A stretch of DNA of 64,000 nucleotides from Camelimonas fluminis (GCF_014656355.1 NZ_BNCG01000015.1:2948-66947), one strand, 5' to 3'; counted from the first letter of the stretch, positions 52,747 through 61,996 are shown. Program-made: numbers and translations. Notes: generated from the letters alone by a model not told the origin.

Positions 52747-54570
52747 ATGACAGCAATGAACACCATGCTTCCTGATGAGAAAATCGTCCTGGCAGTCGAC
52801 GAATTGCGGCGGATTCTCAACTCGGAGCAATTCACGAATGCACCGATTGTACGCGCGTTCCTGGAGTTTGTCGTAACCGAGACGCTCCATGGGCGCGGCG
52901 CCCGTCTCAAGGCCTATACTATCGCCGTTGAAGGATTCGGAAGAAGCCCCGGGTTCGATCCGTCCAGCGACACAATTGTGCGCACGACGGCCGGGCGCGT
53001 CAGGAAGGCGTTACAGGCCTACTACCAGACATCCGAAACAGCCCCCCTCGTGATCATCAGCTTGCCGAAAGGCGGCTACACACCCACCTTCAGCATTCCG
53101 GACGCCCCCCGACAGCCCAATCCGGCAATGCCGTCGCCAGACTTCTCAGCCAGGATTGCGCCGGAGCCAGACGCTCCCGAACCAGGCGCGGCGGCCCTTT
53201 CGCTGTCCACCCGCGGGCGCGCGTTCCACAGGGGCATTTTGCTGGCGGCCTGCGGGTTGCCCGTTATCGCCTTTAGCCTGATGGCCTTCCCTGGATGGCG
53301 GCAGAAAGCGGCGCCGATACCCGAACATCTCATTATCGACGTTCAGCCCGTCGAATATGCCGGAGAGCAGGCGCGCCTGCTTGCCCGGGAAATTGATATC
53401 CGTTTAGCCCCGGCCCTTTCTCGCATCAAGCTCGCGGAGGTCATCCCGCCTGGGGCGTCAGGCGAAATGGCCGGGCGCGTGCCAACGACAAAAAATGATC
53501 CGGGGAACAGCATCGTCTTTGATTTGGCTGGAAGCATCACGAATGGCGCAACGCCCGAACTGATCTGGAAACTGAAAGACACCGCCTCCAACCGCATCCT
53601 CTGGTCTTCGAGAGAAAACCTGTCAGAGCTGACCGCAACGTCAATCAATGTAGCGATTGATAAAATAGCTTTTCAGATCCTGGGCACAGGGGCCGCCGCA
53701 TCATCGACATTCGAAAGGTATCGCGGAAATTTCCTTTCAAGGCCAACCTGCCTGTTCCGCGCCCAGATCGATGAAATTATTGCAAACGATATAGCTTACC
53801 TCAAGATTCGTGAATGCCTGGAAAAAATTGTTAATTCCAATCCAAAAGACGCCGCAACGTGGGCTGTATTAAGTAACTTATATACGGTCAGATCATTATA
53901 TTATCTAAAAGGCGACCGAAAGCAGCGGGCATTGCTCATTGAGCATGCCGACCAGGCAGCACAAAAGGCGGCGGAGCTTGCACCTGAAAGCTATTTGACA
54001 AAGATCGCGCTCATGCGGCTTTCCCTCCGTCAGGGGAAGATTGCGGAATTCGACGCGCTTCAGCGAGAAATTCGGAAAAACTATCCAGGTGACATCTATT
54101 CACAAATTCGTATCGCGGATCGCCTTGCAAGATTGCGACGCAGCGGGGAAGCGCTTGAAATTTTCAACCGGGCGCGGCATGACTTCGGGATCAATCTCAA
54201 GAACTGGGCGCCCCCGATTACAATCGCCTATTTTGCGGAGGGTGATTATGTTCAAGCTTATCGGGAAATGCTTCACATAACATCGGATCTTCGTTTCGCA
54301 CTTGTCCTCAAAATTGCGGTTCTTGGAAAACTCGACAAGACGACTGAAGCTGCGCCGGTTATTCGCAAGCTGATGGAAACGAACCCTGACATTAAAACAA
54401 CTTTCCACCCCTGGTTGAACGAAATTGGTTGGGACAAACAGCTTGTTCGGGACATCGGAGATGGCCTCGCCAAAGCTGGTCTTGTCGTCGATCCTGCCGC
54501 CAACGTTGGCGCGGGCGGTGCACCGCCTGGCGACCAGACGGCGTCCAGAACGTCGGGAAGCCTTGACTGA
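52747..54570 (+). CDS. Winged-helix, single-TM, TPR-like regulatory protein
   Basis: A 607-residue protein. Residues about 10-115 are a winged-helix-like N-terminal domain (ELRRILNSEQFTNAPIVRAF, RLKAYTIAVEGFGRSPGFDP, IVRTTAGRVRKALQAYY, VIISLPKGGYTPTF) found on proteins of adenylate-cyclase/TolB-like type in alphaproteobacteria. A Pro-rich linker leads to one membrane helix (about 160-180, GILLAACGLPVIAFSLMAF). The exported or distal part holds a TolB-N-like segment and helical tetratricopeptide-like repeats (about 340-540). It could couple a periplasmic signal to a cytoplasmic DNA-binding or regulatory domain. Codon use is AT-richer than neighbours, especially 53700-54400, suggesting transfer. 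Partner genes unknown. Confidence 0.75.
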   Translation: MTAMNTMLPDEKIVLAVDELRRILNSEQFTNAPIVRAFLEFVVTETLHGRGARLKAYTIAVEGFGRSPGFDPSSDTIVRTTAGRVRKALQAYYQTSETAPLVIISLPKGGYTPTFSIPDAPRQPNPAMPSPDFSARIAPEPDAPEPGAAALSLSTRGRAFHRGILLAACGLPVIAFSLMAFPGWRQKAAPIPEHLIIDVQPVEYAGEQARLLAREIDIRLAPALSRIKLAEVIPPGASGEMAGRVPTTKNDPGNSIVFDLAGSITNGATPELIWKLKDTASNRILWSSRENLSELTATSINVAIDKIAFQILGTGAAASSTFERYRGNFLSRPTCLFRAQIDEIIANDIAYLKIRECLEKIVNSNPKDAATWAVLSNLYTVRSLYYLKGDRKQRALLIEHADQAAQKAAELAPESYLTKIALMRLSLRQGKIAEFDALQREIRKNYPGDIYSQIRIADRLARLRRSGEALEIFNRARHDFGINLKNWAPPITIAYFAEGDYVQAYREMLHITSDLRFALVLKIAVLGKLDKTTEAAPVIRKLMETNPDIKTTFHPWLNEIGWDKQLVRDIGDGLAKAGLVVDPAANVGAGGAPPGDQTASRTSGSLD

Positions 54571-54586
54571 AGGCGGCCATCCGCCT
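54571..54586. terminator. Short hairpin between convergent genes
   Basis: AGGCGG at 54571-54576 pairs with CCGCCT at 54581-54586 around a CCAT loop, immediately after the stop at 54570 and before the opposing gene end at 54645. The tail has only GCTTTG. It may be a weak bidirectional terminator. Confidence 0.4.
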
Positions 54587-54644
54587 GCTTTGCCTGGTCA
54601 TCCACAATCAGCGGTGGCTGCGGCGTGAACAGTTGGATCAACGG

Positions 54645-55643
54645 TCAACGACACACCTCCCCTTCCCCAACGGCGTCCCAGCGGATGCGGCTGCGCCCTG
54701 CCGCCGCGGCAGCGATGTCGGCTCCTTTCTTGACTTGGGCAAAGACCAGCGATGCAACCGTTTCCTGCAGATCGACAAACTTCGGCAGGATTTCGATCGC
54801 CCGTCCACCGGGCGCGTGGATGATAAACAACCCCCGTTCCCGCCCGGCCTCTATCATGCGCCGGATATGGGCCCGTGAAACCGTGAAGCTCAACGCAAGG
54901 CGCTCATAGGGGTAGCTGATGACGCGGGAACCGTTGCTCTGCTTCACAAAGGCAAGCCATAGCTTGAGCATCACCTGATGGCCGGCGATCTGGTCCATGA
55001 AGTAGCTGGCGTCCTCGACAGCGGGAGGAACGCGGACGCCGCCCAGATACTGGTTAACCGCCTCGACCGCGATGCGGCCCTGGAAATCAGGATCGGTTTG
55101 CAGCACGGCCAGATAGTCGGCGCCATCGGACAGCATCTGCACGGTCTCCAGGGTCATTCTGGTATATATCTGGCTGAGCCCGCTCCCCTTCTCGGTCGGC
55201 TCGAGAAGCCTGATCCGTCGGTCTTCGGGCGCCTCCGCCTGGCGCCAGTAGCCCAGCCGCTTCGTCAGGCCGACATAAGCAGCGACACGGTTGGGGCTGG
55301 CCAGGCCTGTGCGGACTGCAAAGGTTTTGGCGCGGGTCAGGGTGGCGCCCGAGCGTGAGTCCGCCGGATCTCGCGACAGGTGCATCGCAGACAACGCGAC
55401 GCCCACAAGCAGTAAAGCCTCTTCGCTGATCACGCGAACCCGGTCGGGCGCGTTCTCAAGCAGGCTGGTCATGGATTCTGCGTAGCGCCGCAACGCGTCC
55501 TGGAAAGCCGGGTGCGCCCTGAGGCTTGCAGCGTCCCTTGTCAGCCATTCCGGGAGCTTCTGTTTCAGGACGCCGTCGAAAACACCGGGAGGAAGAACGG
55601 GCACCGGCTCGTCTGGTGACGCGACGCAGGTTTCACCAGACAT
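54645..55643 (-). CDS. Unassigned regulator-like protein
   Basis: A 332-residue soluble protein that I cannot assign to a named family. It is mostly helical. The middle (TRAKTFAVRTGLASPNRVAA, YVGLTKRLGYWRQAE) and the C-terminal part (YPYERLALSFTVSRAHIRRM followed by IEAGRERGLF) look like winged-helix DNA-binding segments with a recognition-helix pattern. Start 55643 has AAAGGGAA upstream; the frame is open to 55847. A 22-bp inverted repeat lies about 290 bp upstream. It is convergent with the AT-rich regulatory gene. Regulatory function is an inference from fold-like patterns only. Confidence 0.6.
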   Translation of the reverse strand: MSGETCVASPDEPVPVLPPGVFDGVLKQKLPEWLTRDAASLRAHPAFQDALRRYAESMTSLLENAPDRVRVISEEALLLVGVALSAMHLSRDPADSRSGATLTRAKTFAVRTGLASPNRVAAYVGLTKRLGYWRQAEAPEDRRIRLLEPTEKGSGLSQIYTRMTLETVQMLSDGADYLAVLQTDPDFQGRIAVEAVNQYLGGVRVPPAVEDASYFMDQIAGHQVMLKLWLAFVKQSNGSRVISYPYERLALSFTVSRAHIRRMIEAGRERGLFIIHAPGGRAIEILPKFVDLQETVASLVFAQVKKGADIAAAAAGRSRIRWDAVGEGEVCR

Positions 55644-56233
55644 ATTTCCCTTTCCGGGCGGTGACAGCCACAGACACCAGTTCCCTCCAGAGTCACGCCT
55701 CCGGTTGTGCAGCCACATCCGAAGCCGGGTCCGCTGTGTCATTGGCGCTGGCGGCCGCAATGGTCGGGGTGCTCGTGCGGTCGGATCGCCTGGGGCGACC
55801 TGGGCGGGGGTAAAGATCGTGGAGACCGTTGCGCCCGGCTTGAGCAACCTGGGTGGCGGGTGGTCGTTGGTCAGGACACCGCCAACGTCGGGGCCGATCT
55901 ATGCATCTGGCTACATGTCGTCGAAAGTGACAGCAGGTGCTGTCACTGTGACAATTGCGATCACCAAACCGCAACCAGGGCTCAATATCCGTTGATCAGA
56001 GCCGGGCAATGACAGTCACTGCAATCCACATGGCTGAAAAGACATGAGGACAGCGGCCGCATCGTGTCGCAATACGCCGTCATTCTTTGCGTGTTGCGAA
56101 CGGAATCCGGATCGGCCCTGGGGGGCAGGCGCCTGCCGCATGGTTATGTGGTGGCAAGCCACAGATTGCCTTGCGGAATGCGCCCTGGAGCGTTGGGATC
56201 GTCTGGGAGGCCGCGGGATCTCCGCGTCGCTTC
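55644..56233. other. Intergenic stretch with large inverted repeat
   Basis: About 590 bp between the regulator-like gene start and the MocR gene end. Apart from the inverted repeat at 55926-55947 no gene or other signal is recognised. Confidence 0.5.
55926..55947. promoter_or_regulatory. 22-bp perfect inverted repeat (candidate operator)
   Basis: AGTGACAGCA (55926-55935) and TGCTGTCACT (55938-55947) are exact reverse complements separated by GG. It lies upstream of the 332-residue regulator-like gene. It could be an operator for a dimeric regulator or a small hairpin. Confidence 0.55.
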
Positions 56234-57631
56234 TCAACCTTTCGCCATTGCCTTCTGAAGCACTGCGAAGGTCCTTGCGTCGTCGAGTTGCGCAACGTTG
56301 AAGCGCAGGAAGGCGCCTGCGGTTTGCGAGACGCTGAACACGTTTCCCGGCGCGAGAATGACATTCTCCTCCAGACAGCGCTGCGCGAGCGTTGTGGAGT
56401 CTTGCCCATCTGGCAGGCGACACCAGAGATAGAAGCCGCCCCGGGGCATGATCCAGGGAACAACGCCAAGCGGCCGCAGCCGCTCTGCCGCCGCCATTCT
56501 GGCGCACGTCAGCCGGTTACGCAGGCGGTCCATATGCTTCCGATATCCGCCGCCAGCCAGCACGCCCGCGACCAGCCCGGTCGCCACCGGGCTTGGGCCG
56601 CCGAAGCTGGTTGCGATTTGCAGGTCGGCCAGACCTTCGATCCAGTCGGGCCGGGCCGCGATATAACCGCAACGCAGGGAAGCCGAAAGCGTTTTGGAGA
56701 AACTGCCTGTCCGGATGACGCGGTTCAGCCCGTCGAGGATTGCCAGACGCGGCGACAGCGCCGGCTCGAAATCCGCGAAGATGTCGTCCTCCACGATTGT
56801 CACCCCATGGGCCGCGGCCGCGCTCAACACCCGATGGGCTGTCTGTGGCGACAGGCTGGCGCCGGTTGGATTGTGCAGCGCGGAATTTGTGATGTAGAGG
56901 CGCGGGTTTTCTTCCTTGAGAACGCGCTCGAAGGCAGATGTGTCCGGCCCTGTGGGGGTGAACGGGACTCCGACGACCCGCGCCTGATGGGCGCGTAGCA
57001 GCGCCTGGAAATTGAAATAGCAGGGGTCATCAACCAGAACGGCGTCATTGGGCCGCAGGAACAGTCGACAGATCAGGTCGATCGCCTGGGTGCCCGAACC
57101 CGTCAGCATGACATGATCGATCGAGGCCGCGACGCCCTCATCAGCGAGGCGGCCAAGCAGCAGGCGGCGCAAGCCAGGCGCGCCACGGGCGCCGCCGTAG
57201 TCGGAGAGCAGGCCGTCTTCGGCCCGGGCCAGTTCCCGCAGGCCTTTCCTGAGCGCCGCATGCGGCATCCATTCCGGAGGCAGCCAGCCGCACCCCGGCT
57301 TGAGGGCCGAGGGGGCCGCATCAAGCGACTGCCGGGAGACCCAGAGCGGATCAACGGCGCGCGCTCCTGGCGGCCCCATCCCGGCGAGAGCCATCGGCGG
57401 CAGGTCGGCCCCAGTGACATAGAACCCCGATCCGCGTCTTGCGCGGATCACGCCTTCCGCCTCCAGCCGCCCGTAGGCGTCGACCACGGTGGAGGGCGAG
57501 GCGCCCATGGTTCTGGCGAAGCTCCGGACCGAAGGCAACCGGTCCCCGGGACCCAGAGCCCGGTTGGCGATCTTCGCGCGGACGGCGTTCATCAGCGCTT
57601 CGGTGCGCGTCGTTCCCTGGCCGTCCATCAT
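56234..57631 (-). CDS. MocR-type regulator (GntR HTH plus aminotransferase domain)
   Basis: A 465-residue regulator of the GntR/MocR class. Residues 1-75 form a GntR winged helix (LGPGDRLPSVRSFARTMGAS followed by PSTVVDAYGRLEAEGVI). Then comes a fold-type I aminotransferase domain with DDPCYFNFQALLRAHQARVV, IVEDDIFADFEPA and the PLP lysine in RTGSFSKTLSASLRCGY. Such proteins use PLP as effector-sensing cofactor. Start 57631 is preferred over 57667 because the latter would lie inside the inverted repeat at 57646-57671. It is divergent from an EamA-type exporter, a classic MocR/transporter pairing. Confidence 0.92.
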   Translation of the reverse strand: MMDGQGTTRTEALMNAVRAKIANRALGPGDRLPSVRSFARTMGASPSTVVDAYGRLEAEGVIRARRGSGFYVTGADLPPMALAGMGPPGARAVDPLWVSRQSLDAAPSALKPGCGWLPPEWMPHAALRKGLRELARAEDGLLSDYGGARGAPGLRRLLLGRLADEGVAASIDHVMLTGSGTQAIDLICRLFLRPNDAVLVDDPCYFNFQALLRAHQARVVGVPFTPTGPDTSAFERVLKEENPRLYITNSALHNPTGASLSPQTAHRVLSAAAAHGVTIVEDDIFADFEPALSPRLAILDGLNRVIRTGSFSKTLSASLRCGYIAARPDWIEGLADLQIATSFGGPSPVATGLVAGVLAGGGYRKHMDRLRNRLTCARMAAAERLRPLGVVPWIMPRGGFYLWCRLPDGQDSTTLAQRCLEENVILAPGNVFSVSQTAGAFLRFNVAQLDDARTFAVLQKAMAKG

Positions 57632-57645
57632 CAAGTCCCTTCCTG

Positions 57646-57671
57646 CTGTATGGATCATTTCAACCATACAG
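57646..57671. promoter_or_regulatory. Inverted repeat operator between mocR-type and EamA genes
   Basis: CTGTATGG (57646-57653) is repeated as CCATACAG (57664-57671) across 10 bp. Related CTGTAC and CTGTCC strings follow at 57682 and 57692. It is positioned to control both divergent genes and is the expected kind of MocR binding site. Confidence 0.7.
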
Positions 57672-57753
57672 ATTATTCAAACTGTACTGAACTGTCCCTG
57701 TCCACGCCAGATCCGGACTGTTATTGCCTGGCCCGGAAAAGCGGGGAACAGTC

Positions 57754-58614
57754 ATGGAACGCGGGACTGTGGGTTGGGGCAACGGCCTCCTGGGAGTCAT
57801 CATTTTTAGCGGATCACTGCCTGCGACCCGGGTCGCGGTGGCAGATTTTTCGCCGATGTTCCTGACATCGGCCCGTGCGGTGATCGCCGCGTTGCTGGGG
57901 GCGGTTTGCCTGTTTGCGCTCCGTCAGGCCCTGCCGGAACGTCGCGACATCCTCCCATTGGCGCTGGTTGCATCCGGCGTCGTGTTGGGCTTTCCACTGC
58001 TGACCGCCCTGGCGCTGCAGCATGGCACCGCGGCGCATTCCCTCGTCTTTATCGGGTTGCTACCGCTGGCCACCGCCATTTTCGGCGTGCTGCGCGGAGG
58101 CGAGCGGCCGACGCCGGCCTTCTGGGTCTTCGCGGCGGCAGGCGCAGGCGCGGTTGCCGGGTTTGCCCTTCATGGCGACGATGGCGGGACGCCTGTCGGC
58201 GATTTGCTGATGACCGGCGCCATTGTGATCTGTGGCCTCGGCTATGCCGAGGGGGCAACGCTCTCGCGCCGGCTCGGCGGCTGGCAGGTGATCTCATGGG
58301 CGCTATTGCTGTCCCTGCCGGTCATGACGTTGATCACCCTGTTCACTTTGCCGGACACATGGTCCGCGATCTCCATGCCCGCCTGGATTGGCCTCGCCTA
58401 TGTCTCGGTTTTCAGCATGATGGTGGGCTTCATCTTCTGGTATCGCGGTCTCGCGCTTGGCGGCATTGCCGGCGTTGGACAGTTGCAGCTCCTGCAGCCG
58501 TTCTTCGGCCTCCTGCTGGCCGGGATCTTTCTGGGAGAGCCAATCGCCTGGACCATGATCGCATCCGCCCTCGTCGTCGTGCTGTGCGTCGCTGGCGCCC
58601 GGCGTTTCGCCTGA
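57754..58614 (+). CDS. EamA/DMT-family transporter
   Basis: A 286-residue inner-membrane protein with about ten hydrophobic helices in two EamA repeats; visible segments include NGLLGVIIFSGSLPATRVAV, PLALVASGVVLGFPLLTALA, the central GDLLMTGAIVICGLGYAEGA and SMMVGFIFWYRGLALGGIAG followed by LQPFFGLLLAGIFLGEP, the end of the second repeat. EamA transporters export amino acids, purines or related metabolites. Start ATG 57754 follows GGGGAA; the frame is open to 57724. It is divergent from the MocR regulator, which likely controls it. Confidence 0.9.
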   Translation: MERGTVGWGNGLLGVIIFSGSLPATRVAVADFSPMFLTSARAVIAALLGAVCLFALRQALPERRDILPLALVASGVVLGFPLLTALALQHGTAAHSLVFIGLLPLATAIFGVLRGGERPTPAFWVFAAAGAGAVAGFALHGDDGGTPVGDLLMTGAIVICGLGYAEGATLSRRLGGWQVISWALLLSLPVMTLITLFTLPDTWSAISMPAWIGLAYVSVFSMMVGFIFWYRGLALGGIAGVGQLQLLQPFFGLLLAGIFLGEPIAWTMIASALVVVLCVAGARRFA

Positions 58615-59165
58615 TCCTTGCCAGATCTCTTCGCCCTTTGCCACGCCATGGCGCGGCCGCCGCGCCATTTGCCGCCATCCCCAACAAGAGGCGCGCGATC
58701 CAACCGGGTTCCGTTCGGGCGGCTCGCCTGCCGCGCTGATGCTGCATGACAGAACAGTGCGAAGCAGAAGGGAAGATGTTCATTTACACGCTGAAATACT
58801 CACCAGAATTCAAGCCAGTTCAGCAAAATACGCCGTCTGGCATGGAATACAGCCCTTCTCTTGGGTAAATCGGGGGACTTGGGGAAAGCAAACCGGAAAT
58901 AGCTCGACGGACAGTCGTGCGCATGACCGCATGCCCCATGTCGATATCGTCCGCGCCAACAGGGCCGCCGGACGGGGGCAGTTTGCGTTTTTAGCATTCG
59001 GAGAAAATTTTTCTGATAATATGTGAATTCTATTTCAAACTTAATGTAAACAGGCAGCTGCAGCGGGCGTAATGCGGAGCATATCTCCAGCAAAATCCGT
59101 TGACGCCCCCCACGGCTATGATAACTGTTTCTCACAGCCTCGGGTGGCTGCCCAGTGGAGATGCC
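58615..59165. other. Intergenic stretch with AT-rich patch
   Basis: About 550 bp after the EamA gene. Positions 58990-59055 are AT-rich (GAGAAAATTTTTCTGATAAT) and may be an old promoter for the pseudogene that follows. No gene seen. Confidence 0.5.
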
Positions 59166-59606
59166 ATGCGTCGTCGACTGACAAGATTTGCAGGCGCCGG
59201 GCTCGCTTTGCCCATCGCACTGGCCCTCCCCATCCAGCAAGCTCCGGCCTGTACATCCTCCCTGCCAAAATCCGCGGATGGTCGGTTCGTTTACGGGCGT
59301 ACGCTGGAGTTCAGCCTTCCCCTCGATTCCGAAATGCTGGTGACGCCACGCAACTTTCCCCATGCCGGCATCGGGCCTGACGGCCAGGCGGGCGGCGGCG
59401 TGTCGGGAACCGAGATCACCGAATGGACTTCGGCGATCGATCTCAGGGCGCGTCGCTCCTACATTCGCACCTATGAAAACAGCCAGACCCAGATTTTGGA
59501 TCTGGCCACGGCGCCGCTGGATGGCAAGATCATCAAAACGTTTCCCCTCACCCGGCCGGCGTCAAGTGCGCATGGTCGATTGAGCCAGGCGCCGGCCGCC
59601 ATCTGA
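59166..59606 (+). pseudogene. Choloylglycine-hydrolase-family gene, internally deleted
   Basis: Remnant of an exported Ntn-hydrolase (linear amide C-N hydrolase) of about 330-360 residues. It has a signal peptide, the mature N-terminal nucleophile Cys29 (PACTSS), and the family start DGRFVYGRTLEFSLPLDSEM with LVTPRNF. The frame then jumps directly to the C-terminal motif TEWTSAIDLRARRSYIRTYE followed by NSQTQILDLATAPLDG. About 180 residues between these, near codons 75-85, are missing while the frame stays open, giving 146 codons. Part of the active site lies in the lost segment, so activity is unlikely. Confidence 0.82.
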
Positions 59607-59763
59607 CCTCGTCCATTCTGCCGGGATCATGCAGGCGCGGATACGGCCGCGCGCGTTGATCCTCATCATGCCCGGGGATCGACCTGTCCGTCCCTGGATC
59701 GTTAGCCCGAACCAATGAACCTGGCTCATCCCGGGTTCATCAACCTGAAACAACGGCAAAACC

Positions 59764-60843
59764 ATGCTTTCTCGCCGACATCTCTTCCATACGGCGGCCG
59801 GCGTCGCAGCGTCCGCCATGCTCGCCGGAGCTGTCACTGGCGCCCGCGCCGCCGGGACCAGCGCAGGACAGGCGGCCCTATCGCCCTCCAGCAGACTCTT
59901 CGACGGCGATGGTCTCGTCCGGCCATTGCCCGACAAACCAACCGTTTCCGATCTTGCCCGCGGCCTTGACCGGACCCTGGTGCTGGGAGGCGGCGGTGAA
60001 TATTACGTTGCCTGGTATTGCGGTTTCTTTCATGGGCTCCTCGAGCAGGGGGTTGACCCATCCATCGCCGAGATGGTTGTCGGCACCTCCGCGGGCTCCT
60101 ATGCGGGCGCGTCCCTGCTCTCTGGCCGCTTCTGGCAACTCCGCTCCGAATTCGATTTCTTCAGCCACTTCCCGGCGCTCTTCGCCAAACTCGCTCCCGT
60201 ATCGGCCCCCAACGCCAGCCAGCAGCGGGCCCGGGAAATCAATTTCGCCGCCAGGGACGGCAGTCCTGAGACCATTCGGGCAATTGGACATGCATCCCTC
60301 GCCGCCGCCAACCATCTGGACGGCGACGGCGTGAGCCGCCTTGCATGGCTGCTGACCGGAGCCAGCCGGACTGACTGGCCCGTGGAGAAAATGTTCACGA
60401 CGGCAAATGACTGTTACACGGGCGAGCGTCTCGTCGTGCACCAGGCGGTCGCGCGAAAGAACGCCATCCCGCTCGCACATGCGGCCGCGGCCAGTTCGTC
60501 GCTCCCTGGCGTCATGGGACCAACCCAGCTGGGACAGCGCTTCTGCATGGACGGCGGCATCTCCAGAAGCTGGGCGCACACCGATCTGGTCGCCGGATCG
60601 AAGCGGGCCATCGTCATCACCCTCACCAACGGGTATGAGGGCTCCCTGCTCAGTGGAATTCCCCATAATATCTACAATGAGATCTCGGCGCTGGAGGCCA
60701 CCGGCACCAAAGCGATGCTCATTATCGCCGGCACGCCGCCTGATGTGAATCTTCTCGATCCCAAACAGATCGCACCGGCCCTGAAGGCCGGATATGACAG
60801 GTCAAAAATCGAGGCGCCGAAGATCAAAAACTTCTGGGCATGA
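59764..60843 (+). CDS. Tat-exported patatin-like phospholipase
   Basis: A 359-residue lipase-type hydrolase. The N-terminus SRRHLFHTAAGVAASAMLAG has a twin-arginine-like signal with cleavage near ARA-AG. The patatin domain has the oxyanion loop LVLGGGGEYYVAWYCGFF, nucleophile S109 in VVGTSAGSYAGA (G-x-S-x-G) and the catalytic D263 in CMDGGISRSW (DGG). These define the Ser-Asp dyad of bacterial patatins acting on acyl lipids. Start ATG 59764. The gene is monocistronic, 157 bp after the Ntn-hydrolase pseudogene. Periplasmic or secreted location inferred. Confidence 0.9.
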   Translation: MLSRRHLFHTAAGVAASAMLAGAVTGARAAGTSAGQAALSPSSRLFDGDGLVRPLPDKPTVSDLARGLDRTLVLGGGGEYYVAWYCGFFHGLLEQGVDPSIAEMVVGTSAGSYAGASLLSGRFWQLRSEFDFFSHFPALFAKLAPVSAPNASQQRAREINFAARDGSPETIRAIGHASLAAANHLDGDGVSRLAWLLTGASRTDWPVEKMFTTANDCYTGERLVVHQAVARKNAIPLAHAAAASSSLPGVMGPTQLGQRFCMDGGISRSWAHTDLVAGSKRAIVITLTNGYEGSLLSGIPHNIYNEISALEATGTKAMLIIAGTPPDVNLLDPKQIAPALKAGYDRSKIEAPKIKNFWA

Positions 60844-60963
60844 CCCCCGACGCCTGACGCGCGGGTCGGGAGATCAGGATCAATGGTCTTCCATTGGCCC
60901 GATCAATTGCGCCTTGCGTCGACGGCGCCGGGTGCAAAGCCGTCTTGCGCCGGTGGGCGTCAT

Positions 60964-60981
60964 CAAAAGGTTTACCTTTTG
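60964..60981. terminator. Hairpin between convergent patatin and MDR genes
   Basis: CAAAAGG (60964-60970) and CCTTTTG (60975-60981) are exact inverted repeats around TTTA, with T-rich sequence on both sides of the symmetry, between genes that end at 60843 and 61009. A weak bidirectional terminator is possible. Confidence 0.35.
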
Positions 60982-61008
60982 CGCGCCTGCCGCCCGCAGG
61001 ACTGCGGC

Positions 61009-61962
61009 TCAAATTTGCAAAACCAGTCTCTGGTTTCCCGTATCGCGCGCCCAGGCCCGGGCAACGTCGGCAAGTGGCGCGGTCTGTGTCCCGATCTGGT
61101 AGCGGCCATCGGGCGCGGAGGCCAGAACCTCGCCGAGCGCCGCCATGAGACGTTCGCTGGAGACGCTTCCCAGGCCGCTGCCCATCAGGGCGGTGGCGCG
61201 TGAACGCAGCAAGGCGGCGGGCAACTGGATCTCTTCCCCGCTCATCGAACCGATGTTGACGAAGCGCAGGGGACGCGCGGCGTCTGTCATCATGGCGCTG
61301 CTCGCCAGCAGCAGACCCGCCGTCTTTCCCCAGAGGTAATCAAGAACGACATCAACGCCCGCGGCGAACACCGCGTTGAAGCGTTCACGCAGTTCCTTTT
61401 CATCCTGCGTCAGGGAGATTGCCTCATCTGCGCCAAGTGTCTGCAGTTGCTCAAGCATCGCGGGGTTCCGACCCGTGACGATAATGCGCCCTGCCCCAAG
61501 ATACCGTGCGATCTGGACCGCCATCCGCCCCGAGCTGCCCGTCGCGCCATTGATCAGCACCACCTCACCGCGACGGAAGCCAGCCCGCTCACGCAAAGCC
61601 ATCCAGCCGGACATGCCGGGATTTCCCAGCGCCGCGGCGGTCACATCGTCAACGCCCTCGGGTACGGGCACACAGCCTGACAGGTCAATCGCCACCCGTT
61701 CAGCCATCGCTCCAAATGGCGCGGCCGGGAAGGCGAAGAAAACGCGGCGACCATCAGCGAGAACGCCGACGCCATCAACCCCGGCGACAAACGGGTATTG
61801 CCCATTGAAGCTGTAGTGTTGGCCGGACGCCCGCGCCCGCGTCAGGCGGCTGATGGCCGAAGCCGTAACTTTGACCAAAACCTGGCCAGGCTGAGGTTGC
61901 GGCTCTTCAAAATCAGCGAAAACGGGCGTCTGACCGGCAGCCCGGACGATAGCGGCTTTCAT
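61009..61962 (-). CDS. MDR-family NADPH quinone-oxidoreductase-like protein
   Basis: A 317-residue zinc-free medium-chain dehydrogenase/reductase. The N-terminal GroES-like domain has PQPQPGQVLVKVTASAISRL and FVAGVDGVGVLADGRRVFF; no zinc-ligand pattern is present. The cofactor domain has VVLINGATGSSGRMAVQIAR and IIVTGRNPAMLEQLQTLGAD, the quinone-oxidoreductase nucleotide site. The start at 61962 is preceded by GGGAAT. It is divergent from a MarR regulator across 58 bp carrying a 14-bp palindrome. A role in quinone or electrophile reduction under MarR control is likely but not proven. Confidence 0.9.
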   Translation of the reverse strand: MKAAIVRAAGQTPVFADFEEPQPQPGQVLVKVTASAISRLTRARASGQHYSFNGQYPFVAGVDGVGVLADGRRVFFAFPAAPFGAMAERVAIDLSGCVPVPEGVDDVTAAALGNPGMSGWMALRERAGFRRGEVVLINGATGSSGRMAVQIARYLGAGRIIVTGRNPAMLEQLQTLGADEAISLTQDEKELRERFNAVFAAGVDVVLDYLWGKTAGLLLASSAMMTDAARPLRFVNIGSMSGEEIQLPAALLRSRATALMGSGLGSVSSERLMAALGEVLASAPDGRYQIGTQTAPLADVARAWARDTGNQRLVLQI

Positions 61963-61996
61963 GATAATTCCCTTGTGACGCGGGAAAATATGTGCG

